A DNA stretch of 64,000 nucleotides, taken from contig CAZJEN010000020.1 in assembly GCA_964545045.1 (NCBI GenBank), positions 1 to 64,000 on the forward strand, in the 5' to 3' direction. The position numbers were made by a program, and so were the translations under genes. The notes under the pieces are model-generated. The model saw only the letters and a list, made by a program, of their open reading frames with translations, was not told the origin of the DNA and did not search any database. Of the stretch, positions 1 through 6,233 are shown piece after piece (the first letter of the stretch is position 1; each line of letters starts with the position of its first letter). The stretch is from SIG307 sp964545045. Its GTDB lineage: Bacteria; Bacillota; Clostridia; Lachnospirales; Lachnospiraceae.

Positions 1-1
1 G

Positions 2-238
2 CTCGGCGTTGAAGCTGGTAATACGGTTACTTTTGATCGTGTTCTTGCTGTAAATAACGGTTCCCTTTCCGTAGGAAATCCGACCGTTGCCGGTGCAAGT
101 GTTTCCGCTACCGTAGTAGAGGAAGGCAAGGCGAAGAAGGTTATTGTTTATCGTTACAAGAGAAAGTCCGGTTACCATAAGAAGAATGGTCACAGACAGG
201 CTTACACCAAGGTTAAGATTGACAAGATCAACGCTTAA
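2..238 (+). CDS. rplU: 50S ribosomal protein L21 (C-terminal part, 5' end outside window)
   Basis: The 78 visible codons encode the C-terminal three quarters of ribosomal protein L21, a 23S rRNA-binding protein of the large subunit. The basic tail with K-R-K-S-G-Y-H-K-K-N-G-H-R-Q and the final K-I-D-K-I-N-A-type ending are typical of L21. The start lies before the window. It is followed 12 bp later by prp and then rpmA, the standard Firmicute order L21-Prp-L27, so the three are almost certainly one operon. The identification is firm; only the N-terminus is unseen. Confidence 0.96.
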   Translation, partial: LGVEAGNTVTFDRVLAVNNGSLSVGNPTVAGASVSATVVEEGKAKKVIVYRYKRKSGYHKKNGHRQAYTKVKIDKINA

Positions 239-250
239 TTTTCGATTCTC

Positions 251-604
251 ATGATTACGATTACATTTTTCGCAAAAGAAATCGAACAAAATGTCAAAAT
301 TAACGTAGAGTCCGTTACCGGTTTTCGTACAGAGGGACATGCAGGATATGCCGAACACGGCAACGATATTGTATGTGCAGCTGTCTCAATGTTGGTAACG
401 AACACTATTAATTCCATAGAGGAGTTCACCTCTGATGTATTTGAATACAAAGAGGACGAAAAGAAAGGCCGCATGGAATTTAAGATTATTTCCGAAGTAA
501 CTCCTGAGACAAAGCTTTTATTAAAATCCTTCTTTTTAGGGTTAAAAATGATTCAGGAGGCATACGGAAAGAAGTATTTACGTATTGATTTTCAGAATTC
601 ATAA
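251..604 (+). CDS. prp: Ribosomal processing cysteine protease Prp
   Basis: 117 aa. Prp removes the short N-terminal extension of ribosomal protein L27 in Firmicutes, a step needed for ribosome function. The catalytic pair is visible: His30 in G-H-A-G-Y and Cys42 in D-I-V-C-A-A, 12 residues apart as in characterised Prp enzymes. The gene sits between rplU and rpmA, next to its substrate. Its stop codon (602-604) overlaps the AAGGAGG ribosome binding site of rpmA, which suggests tight translational coupling. Length and position match the family, and no feature is missing. Confidence 0.95.
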   Translation: MITITFFAKEIEQNVKINVESVTGFRTEGHAGYAEHGNDIVCAAVSMLVTNTINSIEEFTSDVFEYKEDEKKGRMEFKIISEVTPETKLLLKSFFLGLKMIQEAYGKKYLRIDFQNS

Positions 605-617
605 GGAGGTAGAGGTC

Positions 618-905
618 ATGTTGAAGTTAAACCTTCAGTTTTTCGCTCATAAAAAGGGTGTAGGTTCCACGAAGAACGGCAGAGATTCCGAGTCCAAGCG
701 TCTCGGCGCTAAGCGTGCTGACGGTCAGTTCGTACTTGCCGGCAACATTCTTTACAGACAGCGTGGTACCAAGATTCATCCGGGTGTAAACGTAGGCCGC
801 GGTGGCGACGATACGTTATATGCACTGGTTGACGGTGTTTTAAAGTTTGAGAGAAAGGGACGCGACAAGAAGCAGGCTTCCGTATATCCGGTAGACGCTG
901 AATAA
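618..905 (+). CDS. rpmA: 50S ribosomal protein L27 with Prp-cleaved N-terminal extension
   Basis: 95 aa. L27 lies at the peptidyl transferase centre of the 50S subunit. The protein begins M-L-K-L-N-L-Q-F-F-A-H-K-K-G. The stretch up to the F-F pair is the Firmicute-specific extension that Prp removes before the Ala, exposing the mature basic N-terminus. The start at 618 is chosen because AGGAGG (604-609) is properly placed; an in-frame ATG at 585 lies inside prp and lacks a suitable site. A strong intrinsic terminator follows at 929-975. Confidence 0.97.
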   Translation: MLKLNLQFFAHKKGVGSTKNGRDSESKRLGAKRADGQFVLAGNILYRQRGTKIHPGVNVGRGGDDTLYALVDGVLKFERKGRDKKQASVYPVDAE

Positions 906-928
906 GTCCCCATGTAATGAGACACGAT

Positions 929-975
929 AAACCCTGAATTCTTTTTACAAAAATGAATTTGGGGTTTACTTTTTT
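929..975 (+). terminator. Intrinsic terminator between rpmA and obgE
   Basis: The arms 929-946 (AAACCCTGAATTCTTTTT) and 949-967 pair almost completely, with two G-U wobbles and one bulged T, and are followed by a T-tract at 970-975. The obgE ribosome binding site (AGGAGG, 978-983) begins three bases after the T-tract. I see no separate promoter for obgE, so partial read-through is inferred. Confidence 0.85.
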
Positions 976-989
976 ACAGGAGGTTTTAG

Positions 990-2279
990 ATGTTTGCAGA
1001 TAGAGCTGAAATTTATATTCGTTCCGGTAAGGGCGGTGACGGCAGTGTCAGCTTCCGTCGTGAGCTCTTTGTAGCGGCAGGCGGTCCGAACGGCGGTGAC
1101 GGCGGCAAGGGCGGTGACATTATTTTCGAAGTGGACGAAGGACTGAACACATTGGCAGATTTTCGTTTTGTTCGAAAGTACTGTGCGGAAGACGGAGAAA
1201 ACGGCGGAACCAACCGTTGTACCGGCAAAAACGGCGCGGATAAGATTTTAAAGGTACCGGAAGGTACCGTAATCAAGGAAAAGGAGACGGGCAAAGTTAT
1301 TACCGACATGTCCCACGACAATCGCCGTGAGGTAATTTTAAAAGGCGGACGCGGAGGCAAAGGAAACCAACATTACGCTACCGCAACCATGCAGGTGCCG
1401 AAGTACGCACAGCCGGGCCAGGATGCTCAGGAATTAAACGTTATCCTGGAGCTCAAGGTAATTGCGGATGTCGGTCTCGTGGGCTTCCCGAATGTAGGTA
1501 AGTCTACTTTCTTATCCCGTGTAACCAATGCAAAGCCGAAGATTGCAAACTATCACTTTACCACCTTGAATCCGAACCTCGGTGTGGTAGACATGGACGG
1601 CGCCAACGGTTTTGTTATTGCGGACATTCCGGGACTCATTGAAGGAGCTTCCGAGGGTATCGGTCTCGGTCATGAGTTCTTACGCCATGTGGAGCGTACC
1701 CGCGTGATTATTCATGTGGTAGACGTTGCTTCCACAGAAGGCAGAGACCCTATTGAAGATATTAAAACGATTAATGCCGAGCTGGCAGCTTATGACCCGA
1801 ATCTTGTCAAGAAGCCGCAGATTATTGCAGCCAACAAGACGGATGTTATGCTTCCGGAAGAAGCGGAAGAGGCTGTAAACAAGCTTCGTGAAGCCTTTGC
1901 GGAGGAGGGTTATCCGATTTACTCCATTTCCGCAGTCAGCGGTAAGGGTGTGAAGGAGCTGCTTTATGCGGCAGCAAAGCTTCTTTCCGAAACAAAGGAA
2001 GACCCGATTGTATTTGAGCGCGAGTTCTCCTTGGACAACCTGACCCTGCCGAACGATCCGTATACGGTGGAATACGACGAAAAGTCCAAGATGTACGTGG
2101 TTGAAGGTCCGCGCATTGAAAAAATGCTTGGTTATACCAACATCGACTCCGAGAAGGGCTTCGAATTCTTCCAGAACTTCTTAAAGAACAACGGTATTTT
2201 AGAAGAACTGGAAGCAATGGGCATTCAGGACGGCGATACGGTGCGTATGTACGGCTTACAGTTCGATTATTATAAATAA
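990..2279 (+). CDS. obgE: GTPase Obg (ObgE/CgtA)
   Basis: 429 aa. Obg is an essential GTPase that binds the 50S subunit and links ribosome assembly to growth and stress. The domains are in the normal order. The glycine-rich Obg fold occupies residues 1-158, with G-G-D-G/G-G-K-G repeats. The G domain starts about residue 160, with the P-loop G-F-P-N-V-G-K-S at 165-172, D-I-P-G-L and N-K-T-D. The C-terminal OCT domain covers about residues 350-429. The start follows AGGAGG (978-983). It is downstream of rpmA as in most bacteria, and full length for the Gram-positive form. Confidence 0.97.
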   Translation: MFADRAEIYIRSGKGGDGSVSFRRELFVAAGGPNGGDGGKGGDIIFEVDEGLNTLADFRFVRKYCAEDGENGGTNRCTGKNGADKILKVPEGTVIKEKETGKVITDMSHDNRREVILKGGRGGKGNQHYATATMQVPKYAQPGQDAQELNVILELKVIADVGLVGFPNVGKSTFLSRVTNAKPKIANYHFTTLNPNLGVVDMDGANGFVIADIPGLIEGASEGIGLGHEFLRHVERTRVIIHVVDVASTEGRDPIEDIKTINAELAAYDPNLVKKPQIIAANKTDVMLPEEAEEAVNKLREAFAEEGYPIYSISAVSGKGVKELLYAAAKLLSETKEDPIVFEREFSLDNLTLPNDPYTVEYDEKSKMYVVEGPRIEKMLGYTNIDSEKGFEFFQNFLKNNGILEELEAMGIQDGDTVRMYGLQFDYYK

Positions 2280-2299
2280 TTCTATAAAAGAGGGATACT

Positions 2300-2596
2300 A
2301 TGACAACAAAACAGAGAGCATATTTGAAGGGACTTGCCATGAATATCGATCCGATTTTCCAGATCGGTAAGGGCGGCCTGACCACCGAGTATTTAGAAAG
2401 TGTGGAAGAGGCCTTAGAGGCAAGAGAGCTGATTAAAATCAATGTATTAAAGAACTGCCTGGACGAGCCGAAGGAACTGGCTTATGCCATTGCAGAAAAC
2501 ACTCTTTCCGAGGTAGTACAGGTCATCGGTAGAAAAATCGTACTGTATCGTGAGGCAAGACAACCGGAGAAGAGAAAAATCGTACTGCCGAAGTAA
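2300..2596 (+). CDS. yhbY: YhbY/YqeI-family RNA-binding protein (CRM domain)
   Basis: 98 aa. This is a single CRM domain, a small RNA-binding fold associated with pre-50S particles. Visible signs are the start T-T-K-Q-R-A-Y-L-K-G-L-A, the I-G-K-G-G-L-T loop (residues about 22-28) and a C-terminal G-R-K-I-V-L-Y-R motif, all typical of YhbY. AGAGGG lies 5 bases before the start. It lies 20 bp after obgE and before nadD, matching the yqeI-nadD-yqeK-rsfS order of Bacillus. The role in ribosome assembly comes from family knowledge. Confidence 0.93.
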   Translation: MTTKQRAYLKGLAMNIDPIFQIGKGGLTTEYLESVEEALEARELIKINVLKNCLDEPKELAYAIAENTLSEVVQVIGRKIVLYREARQPEKRKIVLPK

Positions 2597-2670
2597 TCCG
2601 GGATAATTGTCGTATACGGTAAAGTTATGTGAAAAGCAGTTGATTGCAGAATCAACGGAATGGAGTAGCT

Positions 2671-3867
2671 ATGCGCAATATCGGAATTTTGGGCGGGACC
2701 TTTAACCCGATTCATAAAGGCCATTTAGCCTTAGGCCTGGCCGCAGCGGAGCAATACGACTTAGAGGAAGTATGGCTGATGCCTTCCAAACTTCCTCCGC
2801 ACAAGTCGCATTTTTCCATGCTTTCCGAGGAACATCGTCTGGCAATGACGAAGCTTGCGGCACAGACAGATGAACGTTTTTTTGCGTCTGACTTCGAATT
2901 GCGTCGCGAGGGCATAACCTATACCGCAGATACACTGGAACTCCTTACGAAGGAATATCCTGATATAAAGTTTTTCTTTATTATCGGCGGTGATTCTGTT
3001 ATCAATTTTACGAAATGGCGCCGTCCGGAACGTATTTTAGAGCTATGCACTTTGGTTTGTGCCGGCAGAGCCGGATACAAAGAAGCAGAAGTAAAGGAAG
3101 CGGTAATAAACTTGTGGTGTCAATACGGATGGGCTGACATCGGAACATTGACCCTTCCGGAGTATCCGATTTCTTCCAACGAAATCAGAGAAGCTTTTTA
3201 TACCGGTGAGCCGGAGCGTATAAAGCAATTTTTGCCTGATAAGGTTTGGGAGTATTTACAGGACAATCATCTGTATGCAAAAACTTCCTTTGCCGAACTG
3301 GACAAGGAAATGTCGGATATCTTACCGAAGAAACGTTATCTGCATTCTGTTGCTGTAGCACATTTGGCAGCAGCATATGCGGTTTCCTTGGGCTATGACC
3401 CGGAACGTGCCTTAATTGCAGGTATCTTACACGACTGTGCCAAGGCATATTCCGACGAACAACTGGTAGCAGATTGTGACAAACATTCCATTTCCGTCAC
3501 AGAGGTGGAGCGTCGTAACGGCTTTTTGCTCCACGGAAAACTTGGTGCTTTTTATGCAAGAACCAAGTATTTTATTACGGATGAGGAGATTCTTTCCGCC
3601 ATTTCCTACCATACCACGGGACATCCGGGAATGACAGATTTGGAAAAGGTGGTATTTTTGGCGGATTATCTGGAACCCTTCCGCACCCAGCCGACAGAGC
3701 CGGATTTGAATGAGATACGTCAGATTGCATTTCAGGATATTGATAAAGCAATCTATCTGGCATTAAAAAATACGTTACGTTATCTCAAGGAATGTGGGCA
3801 GGAAACAGACCTGACCACGGCAGAAACCTTTGAAGAATATCGTAAAAAATATGAAGAATTCGCTTAA
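2671..3867 (+). CDS. nadD: Fused nicotinate-nucleotide adenylyltransferase (NadD) and YqeK HD-domain hydrolase
   Basis: 398 aa. Residues 1-200 are NadD, which makes deamido-NAD from nicotinate mononucleotide and ATP. It shows G-G-T-F-N-P-I-H-K-G-H at 8-18 and I-S-S-N-E-I-R at 167-173. Residues about 210-398 are YqeK, an HD-domain family shown to hydrolyse diadenosine tetraphosphate symmetrically. Its metal ligands are His225, His254-Asp255, His288, His314/318 and Asp332. In Bacillus these are two adjacent genes; here one continuous frame links them. The start at 2671 is chosen over the in-frame ATG at 2644 because G-I-L-G-G-T-F is the true N-terminus and GGAATGGAG precedes it. Identity is firm. 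Confidence 0.94.
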   Translation: MRNIGILGGTFNPIHKGHLALGLAAAEQYDLEEVWLMPSKLPPHKSHFSMLSEEHRLAMTKLAAQTDERFFASDFELRREGITYTADTLELLTKEYPDIKFFFIIGGDSVINFTKWRRPERILELCTLVCAGRAGYKEAEVKEAVINLWCQYGWADIGTLTLPEYPISSNEIREAFYTGEPERIKQFLPDKVWEYLQDNHLYAKTSFAELDKEMSDILPKKRYLHSVAVAHLAAAYAVSLGYDPERALIAGILHDCAKAYSDEQLVADCDKHSISVTEVERRNGFLLHGKLGAFYARTKYFITDEEILSAISYHTTGHPGMTDLEKVVFLADYLEPFRTQPTEPDLNEIRQIAFQDIDKAIYLALKNTLRYLKECGQETDLTTAETFEEYRKKYEEFA

Positions 3868-3895
3868 CCGCACTTGGTTTTGAGAAAAAGAAACC

Positions 3896-3924
3896 TTGAA
3901 TTGTATCAATCAATTAGGTATAAT
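3896..3924 (+). promoter_or_regulatory. SigA-type promoter for rsfS
   Basis: TTGAAT (3896-3901) and a perfect TATAAT (3919-3924) are separated by 17 bp, upstream of the GGAGGG ribosome binding site at 3941-3946 of rsfS. Thus rsfS can be transcribed independently of nadD-yqeK. Confidence 0.8.
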
Positions 3925-3953
3925 AGAGAAAAGAAAAATCGGAGGGCCAAACT

Positions 3954-4307
3954 ATGACCGAAAGAGCAAAAGAAATCGTTAAAATCGCCTATAAAGCATT
4001 GGATGATAAGAAGGCAGAAGATATTAAAATAATTGATATTTCCGGTATTTCCGTAATTGCGGATTATTTTGTGATTGCAAACGGTACCAACTCCTCTCAG
4101 GTAGAAGCAATGGTAGACGAAGTGACCGATGCCCTTGCAAAGCAGAAGATTCATGCGGAGCGTATCGAAGGAATTCGTTCCTCCGGTTGGATTTTGATGG
4201 ACTTTAACGACGTTGTCATCCATATTTTCTCCAGAGAAGACCGCTTATTCTATGATTTGGAGCGTATTTGGAGAGACGGTAAGGCAATTGAGCCGGAGAG
4301 CCTGTAA
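3954..4307 (+). CDS. rsfS: Ribosomal silencing factor RsfS (YbeB/iojap)
   Basis: 117 aa. RsfS binds L14 on the 50S subunit and blocks subunit joining when nutrients are scarce. The core motifs D-I-S-G-I-S-V-I-A-D-Y-F-V-I-A-N-G-T-N (residues about 26-44) and G-W-I-L-M-D-F-N-D-V-V-I-H-I-F are diagnostic. GGAGGG (3941-3946) sets the start. It has its own promoter and a terminator directly downstream (4344-4372), so it is the last gene of the ribosome/NAD block. Confidence 0.96.
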   Translation: MTERAKEIVKIAYKALDDKKAEDIKIIDISGISVIADYFVIANGTNSSQVEAMVDEVTDALAKQKIHAERIEGIRSSGWILMDFNDVVIHIFSREDRLFYDLERIWRDGKAIEPESL

Positions 4308-4343
4308 CTTAAGGAGTATTAAAAAGCATTTATAAAACATTTT

Positions 4344-4372
4344 GGACGACTTATTTAAAGGTCGTCCTTTTT
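4344..4372 (+). terminator. Intrinsic terminator after rsfS
   Basis: GGACGAC (4344-4350) pairs with GTCGTCC (4361-4367), with a 10-base loop and TTTTT directly after (4368-4372). Confidence 0.88.
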
Positions 4373-4452
4373 GTATCCATAAAACATTTATGTAAACATA
4401 TGTGACTATTGATAATTTTATCGGACAAAATTCTTATGATTTTATGAATGAA

Positions 4453-4481
4453 TTGAGTTTTTACCAACGGAATGTTATACT
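4453..4481 (+). promoter_or_regulatory. SigA-type promoter for the small membrane protein / PstS-like cluster
   Basis: TTGAGT (4453-4458) and TATACT (4476-4481) are spaced 17 bp apart. The first downstream gene has AGGAGG at 4519-4524. Confidence 0.78.
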
Positions 4482-4532
4482 GAAATCAAGAATAAATTAT
4501 TATTACGATACTGTTTTTAGGAGGACATTACT

Positions 4533-4781
4533 ATGGTAGGTATAATATTTTCGGTTTTACTTTATTTGATTCCTATTACAGCAATTGCTTTTTTTGTGGT
4601 AAGCCTGTGTAACTTTATCGGAGCCAAAAAGCAATACAAGGCAGAACCGAATGCAACAAACGAGCAAAAGAAAAATGCAACTAAAACATTACTTATCATT
4701 TCTTCGGTAATTATGGGCGTTTTGTTAGTTGTAATCATCTCATTTATTTCGTTGATGTTCATGGCCGTTGCCTACATGTAA
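4533..4781 (+). CDS. Small two-helix membrane protein of unknown function
   Basis: 82 aa. I do not recognise the family. Two hydrophobic helices (about residues 4-28 and 51-78) flank a polar, Lys/Asn/Glu-rich loop (about 30-50), giving a hairpin in the membrane. The start is set by AGGAGG (4519-4524). It is the first gene after a good promoter and is followed 21 bp later by another tiny membrane ORF and then by a PstS-like binding protein. The three look like one transcription unit, so a membrane role linked to that protein is possible, but this is inference only. Confidence 0.75.
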   Translation: MVGIIFSVLLYLIPITAIAFFVVSLCNFIGAKKQYKAEPNATNEQKKNATKTLLIISSVIMGVLLVVIISFISLMFMAVAYM

Positions 4782-4802
4782 CCGCCGGATAGGAGGGAAC
4801 GA

Positions 4803-4943
4803 ATGAAAACGAAAACATTTCGCAGAGTTGCACTGGCTCTTGTGGGTCTGTGTCTGATTTTCACGATTATACATATGATTTATGCAATTCATGCGTATCA
4901 ACATTGCTCCATCATCTATTTTATCGGAAAGGAGCTGTGGTAG
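4803..4943 (+). CDS. 46-residue single-pass membrane protein, unknown
   Basis: A 46-codon ORF with a strong ribosome binding site (AGGAGGG, 4791-4797) six bases before the ATG. The basic N-terminus (M-K-T-K-T-F-R-R) precedes a hydrophobic helix of about 18 residues, then a short tail with His, Tyr and one Cys. It ends in TAG two bases before the ATG of the PstS-like gene, whose ribosome binding site lies inside it, so translation is probably coupled. It is below the usual gene-calling size. Support comes from the ribosome binding site, the tight packing and the membrane-like composition; homology is unknown. Confidence 0.6.
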   Translation: MKTKTFRRVALALVGLCLIFTIIHMIYAIHAYQHCSIIYFIGKELW

Positions 4944-4945
4944 GT

Positions 4946-5944
4946 ATGGCCAAAAAAAGAATATTGCGAAAGCAGATTGCCGTTTTGGTGCTGATTGTTG
5001 TTGTATTTGTGCTGTTTAATCTAAGCATTTATTTTGTCCTCACCAGACGTCTTGCCAACAATTTCAGCGACACCTCCCAGGCAAAAATGATTGATGTGGC
5101 GGCCTATTTGCCGCACAATCCGGAGTCGGACCTGGTGCGTATCGATTCTTCCCTGAAGCTTACCGAAAATCTTCCGGTACTGGACGGTGCGGCGGCACTG
5201 GTTCCGGTGTACGCAGCCTTTGTGGATGCGGTCTATCCGGAGGGCTCCGTTACCTTTGAAGGAGACGTATTTTCCGACGATAATTTCTACGGGGAAAACT
5301 TTGCAGAAGACAGCAAAATGCAGTACAAAAACACTGTAAGAGGCTATCAGGCCATTGTAGACGGGGACACGGATATTCTGTTTTGTGCGGCTCCTTCGGC
5401 TGAACAAAAGCAATATGCGGAAGACAAAGGCGTAGAACTGGTTTATGTGCCGATCGGTCTTGAGGGCTTCGTATTCTTTGTAAACGAAAACAATCCGGTG
5501 GACAACCTTACAGCAGAGCAAATCCGCGGTATCTATTCCGGAAAATACACCAACTGGAAGGATGTAGGCGGCACAAACCGTGTGATCAATCCGGTGTCCC
5601 GTCTGACGGGAAGCGGTAGCCAAAGCGCCATGGATTCCTTTATGAAAGGGCAGGAAATCCGCGGAAAGTCTCTTTTTGCCCTGACCGGCGGTTCCATCGG
5701 CTTTTCCTTCCGTTACTATATGGACGGTATGGTCGGAAACGATTCGGTAAAAATGCTTTCCTTAAACGGAGTCTACCCGAGCGCAGAAAACATCCAAAAC
5801 GGCACCTATCCGGTAATTGCGCAATTTTATGCCATTTACCGCGCCGATAACACCAAGGAAAACATTCCGGTGCTGATTGACTGGATTTTATCCGAGGAAG
5901 GGCAGAGGATTATTGAAGAGACAGGATATGTAAGGATACAGTAG
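4946..5944 (+). CDS. PstS-like substrate-binding protein, membrane-anchored
   Basis: 332 aa. It resembles PstS-family periplasmic binding proteins: D-I-L-F-C-A-A-P-S, then N-P-V-D-N-L-T-A-E-Q-I-R-G-I-Y-S-G, N-W-K-D-V-G-G, and S-R-L-T-G-S-G-S-Q-S, the anion-binding loop region. Unlike usual Gram-positive PstS it has no lipobox cysteine. An uncleaved-looking N-terminal helix (about residues 10-31) would anchor it. No PstC, PstA or PstB permease genes are adjacent, so the ligand need not be phosphate. The start at 4946 follows AAGGAG (4929-4934) and avoids an upstream frame that overlaps the 46-residue gene. Fold assignment is good; ligand and partner are unknown. Confidence 0.85.
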   Translation: MAKKRILRKQIAVLVLIVVVFVLFNLSIYFVLTRRLANNFSDTSQAKMIDVAAYLPHNPESDLVRIDSSLKLTENLPVLDGAAALVPVYAAFVDAVYPEGSVTFEGDVFSDDNFYGENFAEDSKMQYKNTVRGYQAIVDGDTDILFCAAPSAEQKQYAEDKGVELVYVPIGLEGFVFFVNENNPVDNLTAEQIRGIYSGKYTNWKDVGGTNRVINPVSRLTGSGSQSAMDSFMKGQEIRGKSLFALTGGSIGFSFRYYMDGMVGNDSVKMLSLNGVYPSAENIQNGTYPVIAQFYAIYRADNTKENIPVLIDWILSEEGQRIIEETGYVRIQ

Positions 5945-5966
5945 ACGTGTTTTCGTTATGTTTCAG

Positions 5967-6001
5967 AGGCTATCGTCGTGTCGTTGACATTACGGTAGCC
6001 T
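5967..6001 (+). terminator. Weak hairpin after the PstS-like gene, overlapping the next promoter
   Basis: AGGCTATCGT (5967-5976) pairs with ACGGTAGCCT (5992-6001) with one G-U wobble and a 15-base loop. The bases after it are only moderately T-rich, so as a terminator it is weak. The -35 box of the next promoter (5984-5989) sits in its loop. Confidence 0.5.
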
Positions 6002-6012
6002 TATGTTAAAAT
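5984..6012 (+). promoter_or_regulatory. Strong SigA-type promoter driving the structured leader
   Basis: A perfect TTGACA (5984-5989) lies 17 bp from TAAAAT (6007-6012). The expected start is near 6018-6020, immediately before the hairpin leader at 6019-6157. Confidence 0.85.
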
Positions 6013-6018
6013 AAACTT

Positions 6019-6157
6019 ATCAACAGGAGAGAGGTGAAAAGATGAGAAGATAATTTACTTTTGTTTGCATGATATACTAAATGCAGTATTCCGGATAGCG
6101 GATACTGTTTATCGTGTTGCCAAAAGTGGATTATGTTCTCATAACCTCTCTTTTTTG
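6019..6157 (+). ncRNA. Structured leader / attenuator with a three-codon ORF inside the terminator hairpin
   Basis: About 138 nt from the promoter to a T-tract (6151-6156). The outer arms pair in register. AGAGAGGT (6028-6035) pairs with 6144-6151, ATGAGAA (6042-6048) with 6136-6142, and ATAAT (6050-6054) with 6130-6134. ACTTTTG (6057-6063) pairs with 6121-6127. An inner hairpin is formed by CAGTAT-CCG (6084-6093) and CGG-ATACTG (6099-6107). The 5' arm contains a purine-rich ribosome binding site (GGAGAGAGG, 6026-6034) and ATG-AGA-AGA-TAA (6042-6053), that is M-R-R-stop. A ribosome held there would prevent the terminator from forming and let transcription reach the P-loop gene at 6234. A stand-alone small RNA is the main alternative. 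Confidence 0.75.
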
Positions 6158-6233
6158 TATGCAAAATTGGTAATTTCATAAGCGAAAGATATGTAGAATA
6201 AATCCTTTGGCAGCTTTTTGAAAGGAGAAAACT

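Noticed and set aside
585..617. Earlier in-frame ATG for rpmA
   Set aside because: Lies within prp and would hide the cleavable N-terminus; AGGAGG at 604-609 fits the ATG at 618.
5021..5623. 200-codon minus-strand ORF inside the PstS-like gene
   Set aside because: Antisense shadow; the plus-strand protein has clear family motifs.
6019..6157. Reading the hairpin leader as 6S RNA
   Set aside because: At about 138 nt it is shorter than 6S RNA, has no large central bubble, and carries an ORF with a ribosome binding site in the arm.
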